Source of the DNA: Monocercomonoides exilis
Taxonomy: Eukaryota; Preaxostyla; Oxymonadida; Polymastigidae
Length of the DNA: 64,000 nucleotides
Reading direction: 5' to 3'
Assembly: GCA_001643675.2 (NCBI GenBank)
Contig: LSRY02000050.1
Span: forward strand, 416,001 to 480,000
The position numbers were made by a program, and so were the translations under genes. Under the pieces are notes generated by a model. It had not been told where the DNA came from and made no database searches. It saw nothing but the letters and a program-made list of their open reading frames with translations. Shown one piece after another: positions 1 to 15,138 of the stretch. Within the stretch, counting starts at the first letter, position 1; each line of letters starts with the position of its first letter.

Positions 1-22
1 AGATCGAGAATTGTGAAGATAA

Positions 23-1240
23 ATGAAAACAAACATTAACGTTGATGTTCGTAGAAATCATTTTTTCTGGCTTTTCATTTTTTTCTTCTTCCGTCTTCTG
101 GCAAACAAAATCCTCAAACTCTTCATTCATCTCTTTCCATCCACTAAACCATCTTCAAACACACCCATAACCCCATCGATGGTGCCATCCTCCCAAACCT
201 CAACAGCCCATCCACTTCTCTCTCTGCCTTCGATGCTTCTTTCCTCCACCAAACAATCTCTTCACCAAATGCTCCTATGGTTCATGTTGGATCCGAAACT
301 CATAGAAAATATTCCTGGGAGATCGACTTCGTTTGATGTGAATAACCATCGTTTCGAGTGGTGCGAATGGAATGATTCAAATGGTGGCAGTGATTGGGAT
401 GGTGCACTTTGCGTTTCCTGCGCAAATGCTAATCTCACAATCACTTCTTGTTCATTCAACAATTGTTCATGTAATAGTCAGGGCGGAACGTTATATTGCA
501 GATATTTGCGAAATGTCGACATTGCAAAATCCTATTCCACACGTTGTTCAGCTGCTCGTGGAGGAGCAATATGCATTGACGGAAGGCAATCATCTTCCGA
601 ATATTCATTCTCTGAAAACAGAGCGGAAAGTTGTTCAATTACAAATTGGTGCGGAACTGGCTGGTATTTTCATGTGTATGATATGGCCTCAACTTGTCAA
701 TATCTGTTTTCCAAATGTTGGCGAATCGCAAATTCTGGTGGTGATTCTGCTGGATCTTTAACATTTTATTATCCTCCAGAAAGTGAGCCAAATCAATTTT
801 CTGTCAATGATTGTCAGTTCATCGATAACAAATTGACATTATTTTCAACTTCATGGGGAGGCGCTGCCATTTTCTTCTATTCAACTTATTCTTGGACGAA
901 TGGAGTAAAATTCATCACTTTCTGTTTCTTTGATGGTAACACTGCAACAAACGGCAGGGGGAATGATGTGTTTTTTTACGGAAGTGATATTGCTCATTCT
1001 CCATTCCAGCAATGCGGTTCAACAACCCCAACAAAAAGAGTATGAAATGCAAGAACAGCTGACAATGCAGTGTATAATGGCTGGCTCCCCCTCATCTCCC
1101 AGAATAAAATTGCTCCAAATAATTAAACTGATTCCGACAACTGTGGCAAAACACAGCAAAATCACATGTGCCACCATCGAAGATGTTCCCAACGGCTTCA
1201 TTTCTCCCTTCAGCGATGCCTCCCTCCCTCCTTCTCTTTC
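23..1240 (+). pseudogene. Broken beta-helix surface protein gene (arm 1 of inverted duplication)
   Basis: The reading frame around positions 300-1040 gives a Cys/Asn/Ser/Gly-rich protein with short repeated motifs such as ITSCSFNNCSCNSQGG and GGAIFF-type turns, as in right-handed parallel beta-helix (pectin-lyase-like) surface proteins. A related copy lies on the minus strand at 45.7-47.0 kb. Upstream (about 180-300) the coding signal (SAFDASFLHQT) is in another frame from the FEWCEW segment. Downstream the conserved Cys-rich segment (CGKTQQN...) is again shifted relative to the other arm. No signal peptide or membrane anchor remains in frame. A frame change at about 300 occurs in both arms, so it is either an unrecognised intron or damage older than the duplication. 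The family call is good; the pseudogene call is likely. Confidence 0.6.
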
Positions 1241-1325
1241 TCTTTCTCTTTCTCTTTCTCTTTCTCTTTCTCTTTCTCTTTCTCTTTCTCTTTCTCTTTC
1301 TCTTTCTCTCTTTCTTTTTCTCTCT
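1231..1325. repeat. (CTTTCT)n polypyrimidine microsatellite
   Basis: This is a near-perfect run of CTTTCT units. The corresponding tract in the other arm (about 45790-45830) is much shorter and GATA/GAGA-like, so the repeat has expanded since the duplication. Confidence 0.95.
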
Positions 1326-1389
1326 CTTCTCATCTCCTCTTTCACTCCCACTCAAACACTCTCACATTTCGTACCCCAAATACAAAAAT

Positions 1390-1770
1390 CACTCGAAATG
1401 ATGAACTTTTTCTTATATCCTTTTGATTTCTTCAATTGTTTCTTCTTATTTTGAATAGTTTCTATTTCATTGCAAAATTCAAAAGCTTTCATCTTCTTTT
1501 CAACTGAAGCATATACCATCACTTGCCTTTCATAGATCCCTAAATCAGCACAGGTTGTATTGCTTCTTCGTCATTTTCCATTTGCTTTGGCTTCTTCTTC
1601 AAATGAAAATAAAACTCTCTGCTTAAAAGAATGCTTTCTATAATTTCTTCTCTTCAAATAGCATTTCTTCAATCATATCAACAAGCTCTTCTAAACTTTC
1701 AATTTCTATTGCTGTTTTCACTTCACCTTTTTTGTCCGCTGCAGAAGCTCTCATTTCATAGAATTATCCT
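1390..1770 (-). pseudogene. Conserved coding segment converging on the surface-protein relic
   Basis: Read on the minus strand, this stretch encodes a Lys/Glu-rich segment with motifs QVMVYASVEKKMKA and KKQLKKSKG and, further upstream, an EELVDMIEEMLFEE-type segment. The same frames are kept in the other arm (plus strand, 45361-45738) despite many nucleotide differences, which argues that this was protein-coding. In both arms the upstream and downstream segments are separated by stops, so it is either multi-exon or decayed. I do not recognise the family. Confidence 0.4.
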
Positions 1771-2138
1771 TCGCTTATTTGTTTTCTTATAAATTTCTAT
1801 TCCTCTCTTCATTTCTCCTTTGATTGCTTGATGAATGCGCATGTTGTGTTATGCAATCTCTCAAACATCATCCATATTATAATATGTTCCAAATAACGAC
1901 TTTTGCCTTGTTCTTTCTGTTTTCTGTGAATTCTTTCATCTTCCAAATGAAAAAAAATCAGAACAATCCTCCTTCTTTTTTATTTTGCACTGCTAATAGC
2001 CTATTCTCCGCTTATTGTTTCTTTTATTTCGTTGTCTCATAATTTCTGCTGATATTCCATGATAGAATAAATATTTCTTTCGTCTTTCTGAGTAGGAATG
2101 AAAGATATGGTTGGAAGTCGAATTCGACGAGAATTTGA

Positions 2139-2602
2139 ATGAAACGAATGCAAAAACATTTGTTGTTTCTAATCGAAGAAGGTGCTGAAGAAGAAGACGA
2201 TTTTAATGAAATGAATTCAATTCGTTCAAATTGCCTTTTTTCCATCACGAGAATCGCGAATGAAAAGAAGGATAATTCTGTGCCTGATAAGCCCAGACGA
2301 AGAAAAGCAAACAAAGAAATTATTTGCTCAATTCTGCGGAGAAGCTGAAAGAGAAATGGAATGAAATGAGTTGGATGGAGCTCTTCTGGAGGAAGTTGAA
2401 CGACAAATGTGTACAAGACTCATTTGAAGAAAATGAAGAAATGTTGAATGGATTCGAATTTCATAATAGCCATCAGCAGCAACTGACAGAAGATCCATTC
2501 CTTGTTGCAACAGAGAATTTGATGGCTATTCAAACATCAAAATTCTCAAATGCGAAGAAGCTGCTCTTTTCATCAACCAAGTTTAAAAAATATCATCAAT
2601 GA
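2139..2602 (+). pseudogene. Fragment of an acidic repeat-type protein, two offset frames
   Basis: Two overlapping plus-strand frames (2139-2348 and 2324-2602) read as one broken protein segment: first LIEEGAEEEDDFNEMNS and NKEIICSILRRS, then WMELFWRKLNDKCVQDSF and FHNSHQQQLTEDPF. The first part (IEEGxxEEE) is also visible in the other arm on its minus strand, near 44890-44960. The composition resembles a helical repeat protein exon. No start, splice sites or partner exons could be fixed, so this is most likely a gene fragment. Confidence 0.35.
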
Positions 2603-3772
2603 AGAGATCGAAGGAGAAGGAAAAGGAGAAGAAAATGTGTTTTCTTCAAAAATACAACTTTAAATGGATTGTTCCTGAAAATGATGCACAACATGAAAAA
2701 AAAGCTGCTCATTGGAATGGAAATAAAAAGATATAAAATAAAAATAATTAGTTTGGGGCTGATAATTAAAATTCCTCAAAAGAACACACCTGTCCTTTCT
2801 ATCGCAAATGCAGAGGATTGTCCAATCACTGATGCTGTCAATCTCCTTTTCCATTGTTTCTCAGTGCTTCTTTCTCGGTCTTCCTTTATTCTCGCACAAA
2901 CATTCTGCTTTTGATATTATCATCCACTTTTTTTCTGAAAAAAATAATTCTGTATTTCAACTTTCCAAGAGCTGTTCAATTGTTGGCATTCTTCTTTTCA
3001 TTCTCATCAAAATACTTTGAAATCGAATTTCTTTTCTTCCCCTGCTCCAACTGAATACAAAAAAATATGCAATTCCCATCTGCTGATTGTATCTCGACAT
3101 CCAGCCTCTTCTGATGTTCTCCTCAGAAAAACAAAGGAATTGGCCATTTTTAAAATTTATCAGATTCTTGCACTCTGAAAAGATGGTTTATAAAAGAATC
3201 TTCTCAACAAACAGGAACAATAAAAAACGCATACATGCAAATATTTTGATTTTCAAAAAAATGTTGAATTTTCTTTTAAGACGCTTTTCATAAAAACCAT
3301 CTCGCCCAATTCCATCATCAATTCCCCTCTTTCGCTGTCTCGTGCAACCTCTCAAAATAATATCGCCCATTCCGCAGAAAATATTTGTTCACCGTCTCTC
3401 ATTTCAACAAGGAATATTTTTGTTCTTTCAAATCAAATGATCTGAATATCCATTACTGCAAACACAAAAAAAGATTTATCGATTTATCTTTCTTTCTTTT
3501 TTTGTAACGCCTTGCCAAATAACACTAACAACGCAAAATGGTATAACAACTTATGCTTTCATGATTATTTTTAGCTTTTGTTTTGCGCCGATTTCTTCTT
3601 TCCAATGATATCTGAATTCAAATCAAATGGCGAATTTTCGTTGTTTTCTGTCTGCAATGTGATTTCAAAAATGCAGACAACGAGTAGAATCAAAAGGTTT
3701 AATGGTTTGTGCTTGTTATTGCATTTGAATTCATGATTATTGTGATTTAATTTATTCTTTATTTATTTGAAG
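2603..3772. other. Non-coding AT-rich stretch
   Basis: Only short, unsupported frames occur on either strand. The last ~90 bp (from about 3698) are the 5' intron of family F copy 1, recognised by its close match to the same position before copy 8 (TTGCATTTGAATTC in both). Confidence 0.5.
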
Positions 3773-5093
3773 AATTGTTTTCTGGATTGGAAGATTGTGA
3801 TGAAGATGAACAGAAGCGAAAAATAGGAGAAATGAATGAAATAATTGATGGAATGAATAAGGAAGAATTTGAATCTGTTTTCACAGAAGAACTATTCGAG
3901 AAAATGGACAAAATGATTGAAGAAAAGAAACTATCAATAGAAAATGCAATTTTGCTGCTGAAGCACATGGGCTATTGCAAAGCGTTAAAAAATGTTTTGA
4001 CTCTATTATTTGAAAGATCTTCATTGAACAAAAAATTTGAGAAGATGATCATTGATGAAAATGAGAAAAAGGAAGGAAAGGATGAAAAGCTAATTACTGA
4101 TCTTAGTGAATGCAATTTATTTTTAGGAGGGTTAACATCATTGAAATTGAATTCTTTTTGTGTGCGTTGTCTGCTGAAAGTTGCGTTGAAGAAAGAAGAA
4201 GATGAGGAGAATCAAAAAGAAGTGGAAATGGCACTTTTGGCGCTGAGTTGCATTAAAATTTATTTTGTTTGAATATTTCAATTTTATTTTTAAAGTTATT
4301 GATATTTTTTCTTATTTTTGAACAGAACATTGAAAGAGATCTTTTCCTGGACGAGATCAAAGAAATCATCCAATATCATGAAAAGCATCACAATTTGACA
4401 CGACTTGCCTTTCAGTCTATTTGGCAGTTTTTGATTATTCTATCGTTCAGCACAAATTACATGGTCGACGTTATTGTGGATGAGATGAATTTTGTGAGAG
4501 AGACAAAAAGAGAACTGGAAGAATTAACAAAGCGTGTTGATTGGAAGAGAGAGAAAGAAGCGGAGAAAGAAGAAAAAGAGAGGAAAGAAGAACTTGTTTT
4601 GAAAAGATGGCTGCGAATTTTAGAACCTTTCTTTGTTCAATGCGGATTATGGAATAAAGAATGCTCAGGGATTGTTGAAAGCATTGTTCAGGTATTTCTA
4701 GAATCAAGAGATTATGATAGTGAAATAGGCAAGGAATGCGTTCGATTATTTGGAGCAGCAGCTGAAAATGGAACAGTGAAACTTGATGCCTTGCTGAAAA
4801 GTGGTGCCATTGACGCTGCTTTGGAGGAGATTCCAAAATCAACGATCAAAGGCAAAATGACATATTATTGCTTGAAATTTTTTCAATTGATTTCAGTGTG
4901 TTTGAAAATAAAAGAGATTGATGAAATGGAAAAAGCGAAGAGAAAGACATTCAAAATGGAGATATTTGACAAGTTGGAAGAAGAAGGATACGAAGATTTC
5001 ATCATAAGTTTTCATGGAATATTTGGTTTTCTTGGTGAAAATTTTCTTATAAGATTATCTTTGAATATATCTGATTATTTTGTGAATACCTGA
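3773..5093 (+). CDS. Family F copy 1: Glu/Lys-rich helical protein, exons 2-3
   Basis: Exon 2 is 3773-4266 and exon 3 is 4326-5093, joined in phase by a 59-bp GT-AG intron. Landmarks shared with the other copies are IGEMNEIIDGMNKEEFESVF, ILLLKHMGYCKAL, EVEMALLALSCI at the end of exon 2, LDEIKEIIQYHEKHHNLT at the start of exon 3, FVRETKRELEELTKRVDW, LLKSGAIDAALEEI, KLEEEGYEDFIISFHG and a final ISDYFVNT before TGA. Exon 2 begins after a GAAG acceptor; the ~70-bp first exon seen in copies 2, 3, 5 and 7 could not be located, although the intron before exon 2 resembles that of copy 8. The protein is rich in charged helices and looks like an alpha-solenoid, but function is unknown. It is tail to tail with copy 2. 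Confidence 0.8.
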
Positions 5094-5478
5094 GGAAATG
5101 AAGTGCTTTGTATTTTTGTAACTCAAACTTTTCATTTTTCTTTTCTTCCTTTTTTTAACTTCTTTTATTATCTCCACTCAAACAATTGAACCGTTTGATT
5201 GAAATTCTCTGTGGGGATCTGATCGATCCAAAAAAAGTTGAACCTTCAAAAAATGATTAACTCTTGTTTTCTCCTTTTTTCTTTTTTTTTTATTATTATT
5301 GTAATAATTATTTTATGATTCAGTTCCATTTCAAAGAAGTTTTAAAAGAGACCTAAAAAATATTGATTCAATTGTTTTCTATTTTGTGAATTGTTGAAAA
5401 CAGAAAAAGAAAAATTATGAGTTGAAAAATTTAATGAATCTCATTTCCTCAAGTTCAAAAAAAGAACGTGTGAAATAT
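5094..5478. other. Spacer between convergent family F copies 1 and 2
   Basis: This AT-rich spacer with poly-T and poly-A runs separates the two stop codons. I see no gene or palindrome of note. Confidence 0.6.
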
Positions 5479-6905
5479 TCAAAGTTGAATGAATACAGTA
5501 TCATCAGCAAAATAGAATCTATTCGTTTTTTGAAAGCTAATAATGATATCTTCATACCCTTCTTCTACCATCTTTTCAAATATTTTCCTTTTCAATTCTT
5601 TTCTTTCCTCCTCTGTAGTTTTCACTTCTCCCTTTTCTTTCAACCGCAATGAAATCAATTGAAAAAAATTAATAAATTCATATATCATTCCTCTATTCAA
5701 TGTTCGCCGCTGAATCTCCTCCAAAGCAGCATCAATGGCGCCACTCTTCAGCAAGACATCAAGTTTCACTGCTCTATTTTTTGTAACTGCATTAAATAAT
5801 TGAATGCATTCCTCGCATATTCCACTGTGATTATCTCTTGATGCTCGAAACACATCAACAAGGCAGCTAAAAAGCCCAACATATTCTTCGTTCCACAATT
5901 CGCAGAAGTAAAAGTAATTACCAATCGAGCGGCTCCATCTCAAAATAATATCCATTGCTTTCCTTTCTGTTATCCCCATCTCTTCTTCTTTCTTCTTCCA
6001 ATTCACATTTCTTGTGAGTTCTTCCAATTCTCTTGCTGCTTCTCTTCCAAAATGCAGCTCATTCACAATAACTTCTTCCAAGCTATTATCAACCCAAAAT
6101 CGGTAAATCAAAAATAGCCAAGCAGACTGATAGGCAAGCTGTGTGAGATTGTGATGCTCCTGATGTTTGACGATTTCTGTAATTTCCTTCAAATATAGTT
6201 CTTGTTTCACTTCCTAATCAGAAATTAGAAAATTGCAATAATATCAAAAAGGAAATAGAAATGTTCATACACAATATCCCATTTCGCTCAAAGCCAGCAA
6301 AGCCATTTCCACTTCTGTTTGATTCTCCTCGCTTTCCTCTTTCTTCAATGCAGCTTTCAGAAGGCCAGGCACACAGATTGAAATCAACTCTGAAGAAAAA
6401 TCGAAATGAAACAAAAGATAACATTCACAAAGATCAACAAGAAGCTTTTCGTTTTTCTCTTCTTTTTTCTTTTCTTCTTCTTCCGTCATCTTCTCAAATC
6501 TTCTGCTAAGTGAAGATTTTTCAAAGCATGGATTCCACACGTTTTTCAGCACCTTGCAATACCCAACATGATTCAGCAGCAAAATTGCATTTTCCATCGT
6601 CAGTTTCTCTTCTTCAATCGTTTTATTTATATTGTTGAACAGATCAATAGTATAAATAAGTCTAAATTCTTCTTTATTCATTTCATCAATCAATCTGTTC
6701 ATTTCTTCGATTTTCTCTTTTTGTCCTGAAAAGCTGCAGCTTTTCAATTCATCAAACAGTTCTAAAGAAACAATTTCCCCCAAATGGAAAAAGCCATTGA
6801 GCTTTCAAAAAAAAATACGTGAAAAATGAACAAACTTGAAAACTTCTCCTTTGGGGCCATCTCTCGATTTCTGTCTTCGGTTCCACCATCAATGAATTCT
6901 TCCAT
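5479..6905 (-). CDS. Family F copy 2: Glu/Lys-rich helical protein, three exons
   Basis: Exon 1 is 6905-6836 (70 bp, starts MEEFIDGG, ends KFS), exon 2 is 6761-6271 (491 bp) and exon 3 is 6213-5479 (735 bp). The exons total 1296 bp, or 431 residues. Intron 1 is phase 1 with a GTTTGTTC donor, as in copies 3 and 7; intron 2 is phase 0 with GTATGAACA. Core motifs are KIEEMNRLIDEMNKEEF, AILLLNHVGYCKVL, ICVPGLLKAALKKEE, EITEIVKHQEHHNLT, LHFGREAARELEELTRNV and LLKSGAIDAALEEI. The C terminus differs from the family: after YEDIIISFQ it ends FADDTVFIQL instead of SDYFVNV. No membrane segment or signal peptide is visible. Function is unknown. Confidence 0.82.
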
Positions 6906-8170
6906 ACTGTTTATTTAAAGTGCAATCTATTTGCAATGAATATACTCAATAATTAAGCAAAACCAAATAAATATCAAACATCATTCACGATCCAACAAAT
7001 AGAGAAGGCTACAGTCACTATCCAAATTGTTTAACCTTTGTAAAAAAAGATTTGGAAACGAGTTCTATGAAAGCAGCCTGATTTGGCTGAGCGAGGCAAG
7101 AAATGGCAGTTTTTTGTTTCTTGTTGATCAAACCAACAGAAATTCATCAAAAACAAATGGAGAATTGTTATTCGATTCATGATGCTCCATGAAATAGTTT
7201 TCTTCCTGTTTGGGAATTGAATTTATTCACAATATAGAAATGGAACTTGATGGAAGAAAATAACTGCAATCAAGCAAAAGGATTGAGAAGAAGAGTTTCG
7301 TGACTTTTTAAAGTTATTGATTCTTTTGTCAAAAACCAAAGTACAGCTAATGTTTGCATTCTTGAAGGGTCTCGTTGGTTGGTTGCTTTTACAGTTTCTG
7401 ATTTCATTGAAAAGGATTGAAGTGATTGCTGAAGACAAAAGAAGTGAAAAGTTCCAAAATCGAAATGGATCAAACAAGCAAAATGTCAATTGCAATTCTT
7501 TACAAAGATGCCAAACGAATGGCAGAAGAACAAGGTTGGATGGTTCAGTTGCAACAGCATCATGGGCCATCAAAAAATGGATTATTTGAAAAAAATCTAT
7601 CAAAATCGGTTTCACTGACCAAGCTGCCTGGCTTTGCGCTAGATAAGAGTTCTGCAATGCGTTTTGCTCATCCTTTTCTATTCGAATGATTGAGCATTAC
7701 TGTCAGCAAAATGCATATGGTTTCGGATGAAAAGAGATTGGAAAAGGAATTTTATGGAGAAGACTCTATTGCAAAAGAACAATGAAAAAAACGCACAAAT
7801 AGTTATTCATCTTCTTCAGAGACCAAAAGCATTGATATTATCGATATGAAAGGAATTGGCCAACATTTCAGCTTCTGCTCCATCAGAATGAAGATGAATA
7901 AAGAAAACTTTTGTTTTTTCAAGAAAGATGCCCTTACGGAAATGAGGCGTTCATCAGACAATTCAAAAACTCTCCCTTTTTGCTTCAGCAATATCAGCGC
8001 GATGTAAATGTGTTAAAGAATGAAAGGACCTCTTTTCGAATGTCTCAACAATCCATCATTTTTGTATCAACATCATTTTCAGATGAAAAGTTTCCTTCTT
8101 TCCTGCATTTGAGCTGCTTCGTGATGAACACCTTGCAGGCATCGAAAACAACAACATTCAAAAATTTTTC
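6906..8170. other. Non-coding or degenerate stretch
   Basis: Several overlapping frames of 60-145 codons on both strands (for example 7223-7657 and 7426-7689) shadow one another. None shows recognisable motifs, splice structure or a clear coding bias. A decayed gene cannot be excluded. Confidence 0.4.
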
Positions 8171-8175
8171 ATCGC

Positions 8176-8333
8176 CTTCTCCTTCTCCTTCTCCTTCTCC
8201 TTCTCCTTCTCCTTCTCCTTCTCCTTCTCCTTCTCCTTCTCCTTCTCCTTCTCCTTCTCCTTCTCCTTCTCCTTCTCCTTCTCCTTCTCCTTCTCCTTCT
8301 CCTTCTCCTTCTCCTTCTCCTTCTCCTTCTTCT
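8176..8333. repeat. (CTTCTC)n microsatellite
   Basis: About 26 near-perfect hexamer units. They create artificial Ser-Pro and poly-Arg reading frames that should not be called genes. Confidence 0.97.
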
Positions 8334-8562
8334 TCTTCTTCTTCTCTTTTTTCTTTTAATCAACAATTTCCATATCCTTCACAAACAGCACAGTTGCTGT
8401 GTTCTTGCTTCAAATTGCAGAACTTCCTCGTCATCTGATAATCTCAAATTCCTTCTCCATAGAAGCCGGTTACATACAAACATCTTTAAACCCTTCTGAA
8501 AACTCCTCAGTCGAAAAAAATCTGCGCATTTTATCGTATTTGCTGACACAAAAGGAAGAAAC

Positions 8563-11220
<2,658 letters not shown>

Positions 11221-11250
11221 ATGCATTGAAGTTCAGAGTGAAGAAGAAGA

Positions 11251-11251
11251 A

Positions 11252-11289
<38 letters not shown>

Positions 11290-11300
11290 CGATGACGATG
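11251..11300. repeat. (GAT)n microsatellite
   Basis: A run of GAT/GAC triplets preceded by GAAGAAGA. It is not part of a supported coding frame. Confidence 0.9.
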
Positions 11301-12639
11301 AAATTGAATACAAATCCTTCAAATGATTATCATCGATGCATACAGTATTAGCAACAGCTGCGGCTGCAAGTCGTGTCTTTTCAGCAGATTAAACAACTTC
11401 AGAAGTCGAATGATATGAGAGACCGTCAATGTGATGGAATAGAAAGATGCTGCTGATGAAACATTTTGACAGAATCAGATGAATTTTGAGTGAAATGGCG
11501 GGCGTTTTCTCTGATGGCTGTGCGGCTTTTGTGGGGAAAATGGAGGATTGAAAAGTCCATTAAATTTGAATTTAAATTCACATATATTATCCATTATGAC
11601 AAGATATGGCAACAAAGCCTTGCGAAGAGATTCCGATTGGCTGAGTGAAGATTGCGTTTGTGCAAAAGGATTTCTCACACAATGAATCAAAATTCCCTTC
11701 AGGTCTCTTCATTCTTTGAAAACAGTTGCTGAATTACCTGATTCATAACTTCAGGTATTTTTTCCTATTGAAAATGATGTAATTTGCTCGCTTTCATCCA
11801 GATTCAGCTCTTGAGCACAGCTGACTTTGATGCCTTTTCAACACAATCATCGTGCAATTGAATCCAAATTGCTATTATGTGTTAAAAGTGCTCAATAAAC
11901 AATTGAGAAAAAAGCTCACAGCAATCATTGTTGTGATTCCTCCATTTGTTGAACCCTGTATTTTTTGATGTTGGAGATGGCCTTTATAAATTTTCCTTGT
12001 GGACTCATTTTGCAACGAAACATGTTTTCCATGTCCTCCTGCCGTTTGTGTGCATTTTGCTTTGAATCATCAATTCTTTTTGATTTTTTGCTTTTTCAGT
12101 TCTTTCTTCTTCAACAATCCTGAAAGTCGCCTCAAATGAAAACAGAAAATAGAAAAATAAGACAAAAACCAGAATCATTCATGCATACGCACATTAACAT
12201 TCCCTGTCTTTTTTAATTTAATTCGCTTTGTTTTAAAAAATAAGTATTCTTTTCTCTTCAAGAAGTGCATTTGCCTGTTTTGCTTTTTCTCATCAGCAAA
12301 ACTCCTTTTTGGCATTTGATGTTTCCTAGACAACAAAATTGGAGGAAATCCAACTCATGGAAAAAAATGTCTCAAAATTCGAAATCCATAGAAAAATCAT
12401 TATTTTCGATGGTTTGATCAAACAGATACAAAACAATTTGCATTTCTGACCTTCTCAAGCCAAGATCATTTGTATAGGTGAATATTCATTTTTCACACTT
12501 TTTTTTAAATATCGGGCAATTGTTTTTGTGGTTGCAACCTTTTCGTTTTGCAAGATAATCAAACATGTTTGCATTTATCGATTTCTTTGTTAATTGCACA
12601 TCATCTGCTCGAAATCTACATTTTTTTCACGCTACAAGA
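11301..12639. other. AT-rich stretch with no supported gene
   Basis: Frames are short and unsupported. The final 100-200 bp should include the promoter of family F copy 3, but I see no shared upstream motif that I can defend. Confidence 0.5.
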
Positions 12640-14098
12640 ATGACGTTGTGCATCGATGATAAGCATATCGATGAGATTCGAAAGATTCCCACAAGAGAAA
12701 AATTTTTGAGTTTGTTCAATTTTTCTATTTTTTGTAAGAGGATTCAGCAGACTTTGCTTTCTTTTTATTCTGAAGAGTTGCTTGACGATCTCGAAAATTG
12801 CGATGAAGATGAACAAAAACAGAAACAGAAAATTGAAGAAATGAATGAAATAATTGAAAGAATGAATGAATTTGAATTTCTTTTTATTTTATATGTAAAA
12901 ATGTTCGAAAATATAAAAACAATGGTTGAAAAAAAGAAAATGTCGATGGAAAATGCAATTTTGTTGTTGAAACACATTGTGTATTACGCGACATTGAAAA
13001 GAATTGAAGTTTCTAACTTTGAGAAATCTTCGTTGAGCAAAAGAATTGAAAAGATGATTGAAAATGAAGTCAAGAAAAAAGAAAAAAAGAACGAAAATCT
13101 ACTGATTGATCTTTGCGAATGTTTTGTTTTTCTTTGCGCTACTAATCTTTCTATATTGCTTTCAATTTGTTTGCCATGCCTTCTGAAAGCTGCCTCAAAG
13201 AAAGACGAGACCGAAGAAGCTCAGAAGGAAGTGGAAATGGCGTTGCTGGCTTTGAGCAACATCAAATATTATGTATGAACATTTCTTTTTCATTTTTATT
13301 GTGTTTTCTTTTTTTCCCCTCATATCTTATTAGTTTATCGAACGAGAACTGTATTTGAAGGAAATTACAGAAATCATCGAACATCATCAGAAACACAGAA
13401 ATCTTACGCATCTGGCCTATCAGTCTGCTTGGAAATTTTTGAATTATCAATTTTTTGTTGACAATAGCTTGGAAGATACTGTTGCGAATGAGCTGCATTT
13501 TGTCGGAGAAGCAGCAAGAGAACTGGAAGAGCTGACAAGAAATGTGGATTGGAACAGAAAAAAAGGAGAAGAAGGAGGAAAAGAAACGAAAGAAGAGTTT
13601 ATTTTGATAAGATGGGTCGAAACAATCGCGATTTATTTCCTCAGATGCAAATTAGAGAATGAAGAATTTATTGGGCTTTTAAGCAGCATTGTTCAGGTAT
13701 ATCGAGCAGCCAAGGATAATCACAGCGTTATTAGCAATCTCTGCATTTCCTCCTTGAGAAATGCAGCAGAAAGGAGAGTTGTGAGAATTGAAGACTTGTT
13801 TAAAGGAGGAGCTGTGGAAGCTGTTTTGGAAGAGATCCAGAGACAAACATTGAATGAAGGCAGGACAAATGAATGCTTTAAATTCTTTATGAATGTTTCA
13901 AGGAAATTGAAAGAAAAGAATAAAGATGAAAGGGAAGAAGAGGAAAGAAAGGCAACGAAAAGGAAGATTTTTGAAAAGATGGAAGAAGAAGGATACGAAG
14001 ATATCATCATAAGCTTTCATGAAACTTTAAAGATTTTTAACAGACGATATTATTATGGACTATCGTTGAAAATTTCTGATTATTTTGTGAATGTTTGA
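12640..14098 (+). CDS. Family F copy 3: Glu/Lys-rich helical protein, three exons
   Basis: Exon 1 is 12640-12709 (70 bp, starts MTLCIDDKH), exon 2 is 12776-13272 (497 bp) and exon 3 is 13334-14098 (765 bp), giving 443 residues. Intron 1 (66 bp, GTTTGTTC donor, phase 1) is a multiple of three and has no stop, so the unspliced message is also open. Intron 2 (61 bp) has the family donor GTATGAACA and acceptor TTATTAG. Motifs include EEMNEIIERMNEFEF, AILLLKHIVYYATL, EVEMALLALSNI, LKEITEIIEHHQKHRNLT, FVGEAARELEELTRNVDW, LFKGGAVEAVLEEI, KMEEEGYEDIIISFHE and terminal ISDYFVNV. The copy appears intact. The fold is inferred to be a helical solenoid; function is unknown. Confidence 0.85.
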
Positions 14099-15138
14099 GG
14101 AAATGAAATTCCTCGAATTTTATGGCTCAAAATATTTATTTTTACTTTTTATCATTTCGTGAAATTGAAAATAATCATTTGAGTATATATTTTTTATATT
14201 TTATTTTTGTTTCGCTTCATTAGATGAACAGATTGAATTTTTGAATATCCTATTTTTGTTGCTGTTTCTTGGGGTTAAGAAGTGTCTGAATGAAAAATGA
14301 TTTGCTGTTTTTCAAAGAGAATAACAAACAAATGATAATTTTCCATGAATCATTTTTGTTTCTCTCTTGCATTTTTTTACTCCAGAAAAAATGTTTATTT
14401 CTTAAAGAAAAAAGAAATGAGAAGAATATTGAAAATGAAGGAATTCATTTTTGAATTTTCACAGCATCTCATAAATGAATGAGAGAGGATAATTAACAAT
14501 TGCCTCTCTCCATCATCTACAAAGTGCAAAATCAAAAAAAGTTTGTTTTCTTTTTTTTTTTTCACTGATTCTTTCTTTCTTTTTTAAGCATTTTTTCAGA
14601 CAAATAAGAAACACCTTAAAAATAACTCATCGCTTCGATTATCTGTGTTTCTCAAAGCGTTTTATCCAAATTCGCAAATGTGAAATATTGTTAAATTTAA
14701 TTATGATAAAATACACAAAAAATAAAACTCAAGAAAACAATTAAGAATTGATAAAATGAACTCAACTATTGATAATTGGAACAAAAAACAAAAATGCTGA
14801 AATATGTTTTTTAATCGCAAATTGATAAATGCTATAAATAACGATTGCATTCCTTGCATTTTTCATAAAAAGGAAGAAATGCATCAAAAAAACAAGATCA
14901 AAAGCACTAAGAAGAAAAGAAATACCTGAATATATACAAAAACATTTGCTAAAAATTAATTTCTATCAAATAAAACAAGAAAAGAAAAATTCAAGAAACT
15001 ATTTTCAATTTTGAAGAAATTAAAAATACAGAATGAAACTCGCACTTTAACAAGATTTCATGAAATTAAAACAAGGCAAAAACAAGATAGAAGAAGTGAT
15101 TATCACAAATGATTTTTTAAGAATTGTCACGTTCTAGC
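14099..15138. other. AT-rich intergenic stretch
   Basis: It lies between the 3' end of copy 3 and the 3' end of the convergent surface-protein gene. It has poly-A/T runs and no coding frame or structured repeat that I can support. Confidence 0.6.

Larger units (their letters stand above)
65..2200 (+). repeat. Arm 1 of a ~2.1-kb dispersed inverted duplication
   Basis: The sequence from about 65 to about 2200 matches the reverse complement of about 44880-47010. Landmarks shared in order are the ATCGATGGTGCC block (173), the FEWCEW coding block (350), the CT-rich microsatellite (1230), the TTGAATTTTGCA region (about 1470) and TTCTGAGTAGGAATGAAAG (2086). Divergence is visible but modest, with several indels. 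Confidence 0.8.

Noticed and set aside
8169-8366. Poly-Arg and Ser-Pro reading frames
   Set aside because: They are products of the CTTCTC microsatellite.
12565-13278. Single long exon running 12565-13278 in family F copy 3
   Set aside because: The frame is open, but comparison with copies 2, 4, 5 and 7 shows a phase-1 intron at 12710-12775 and a start at 12640. The open intron is coincidence or optional retention.
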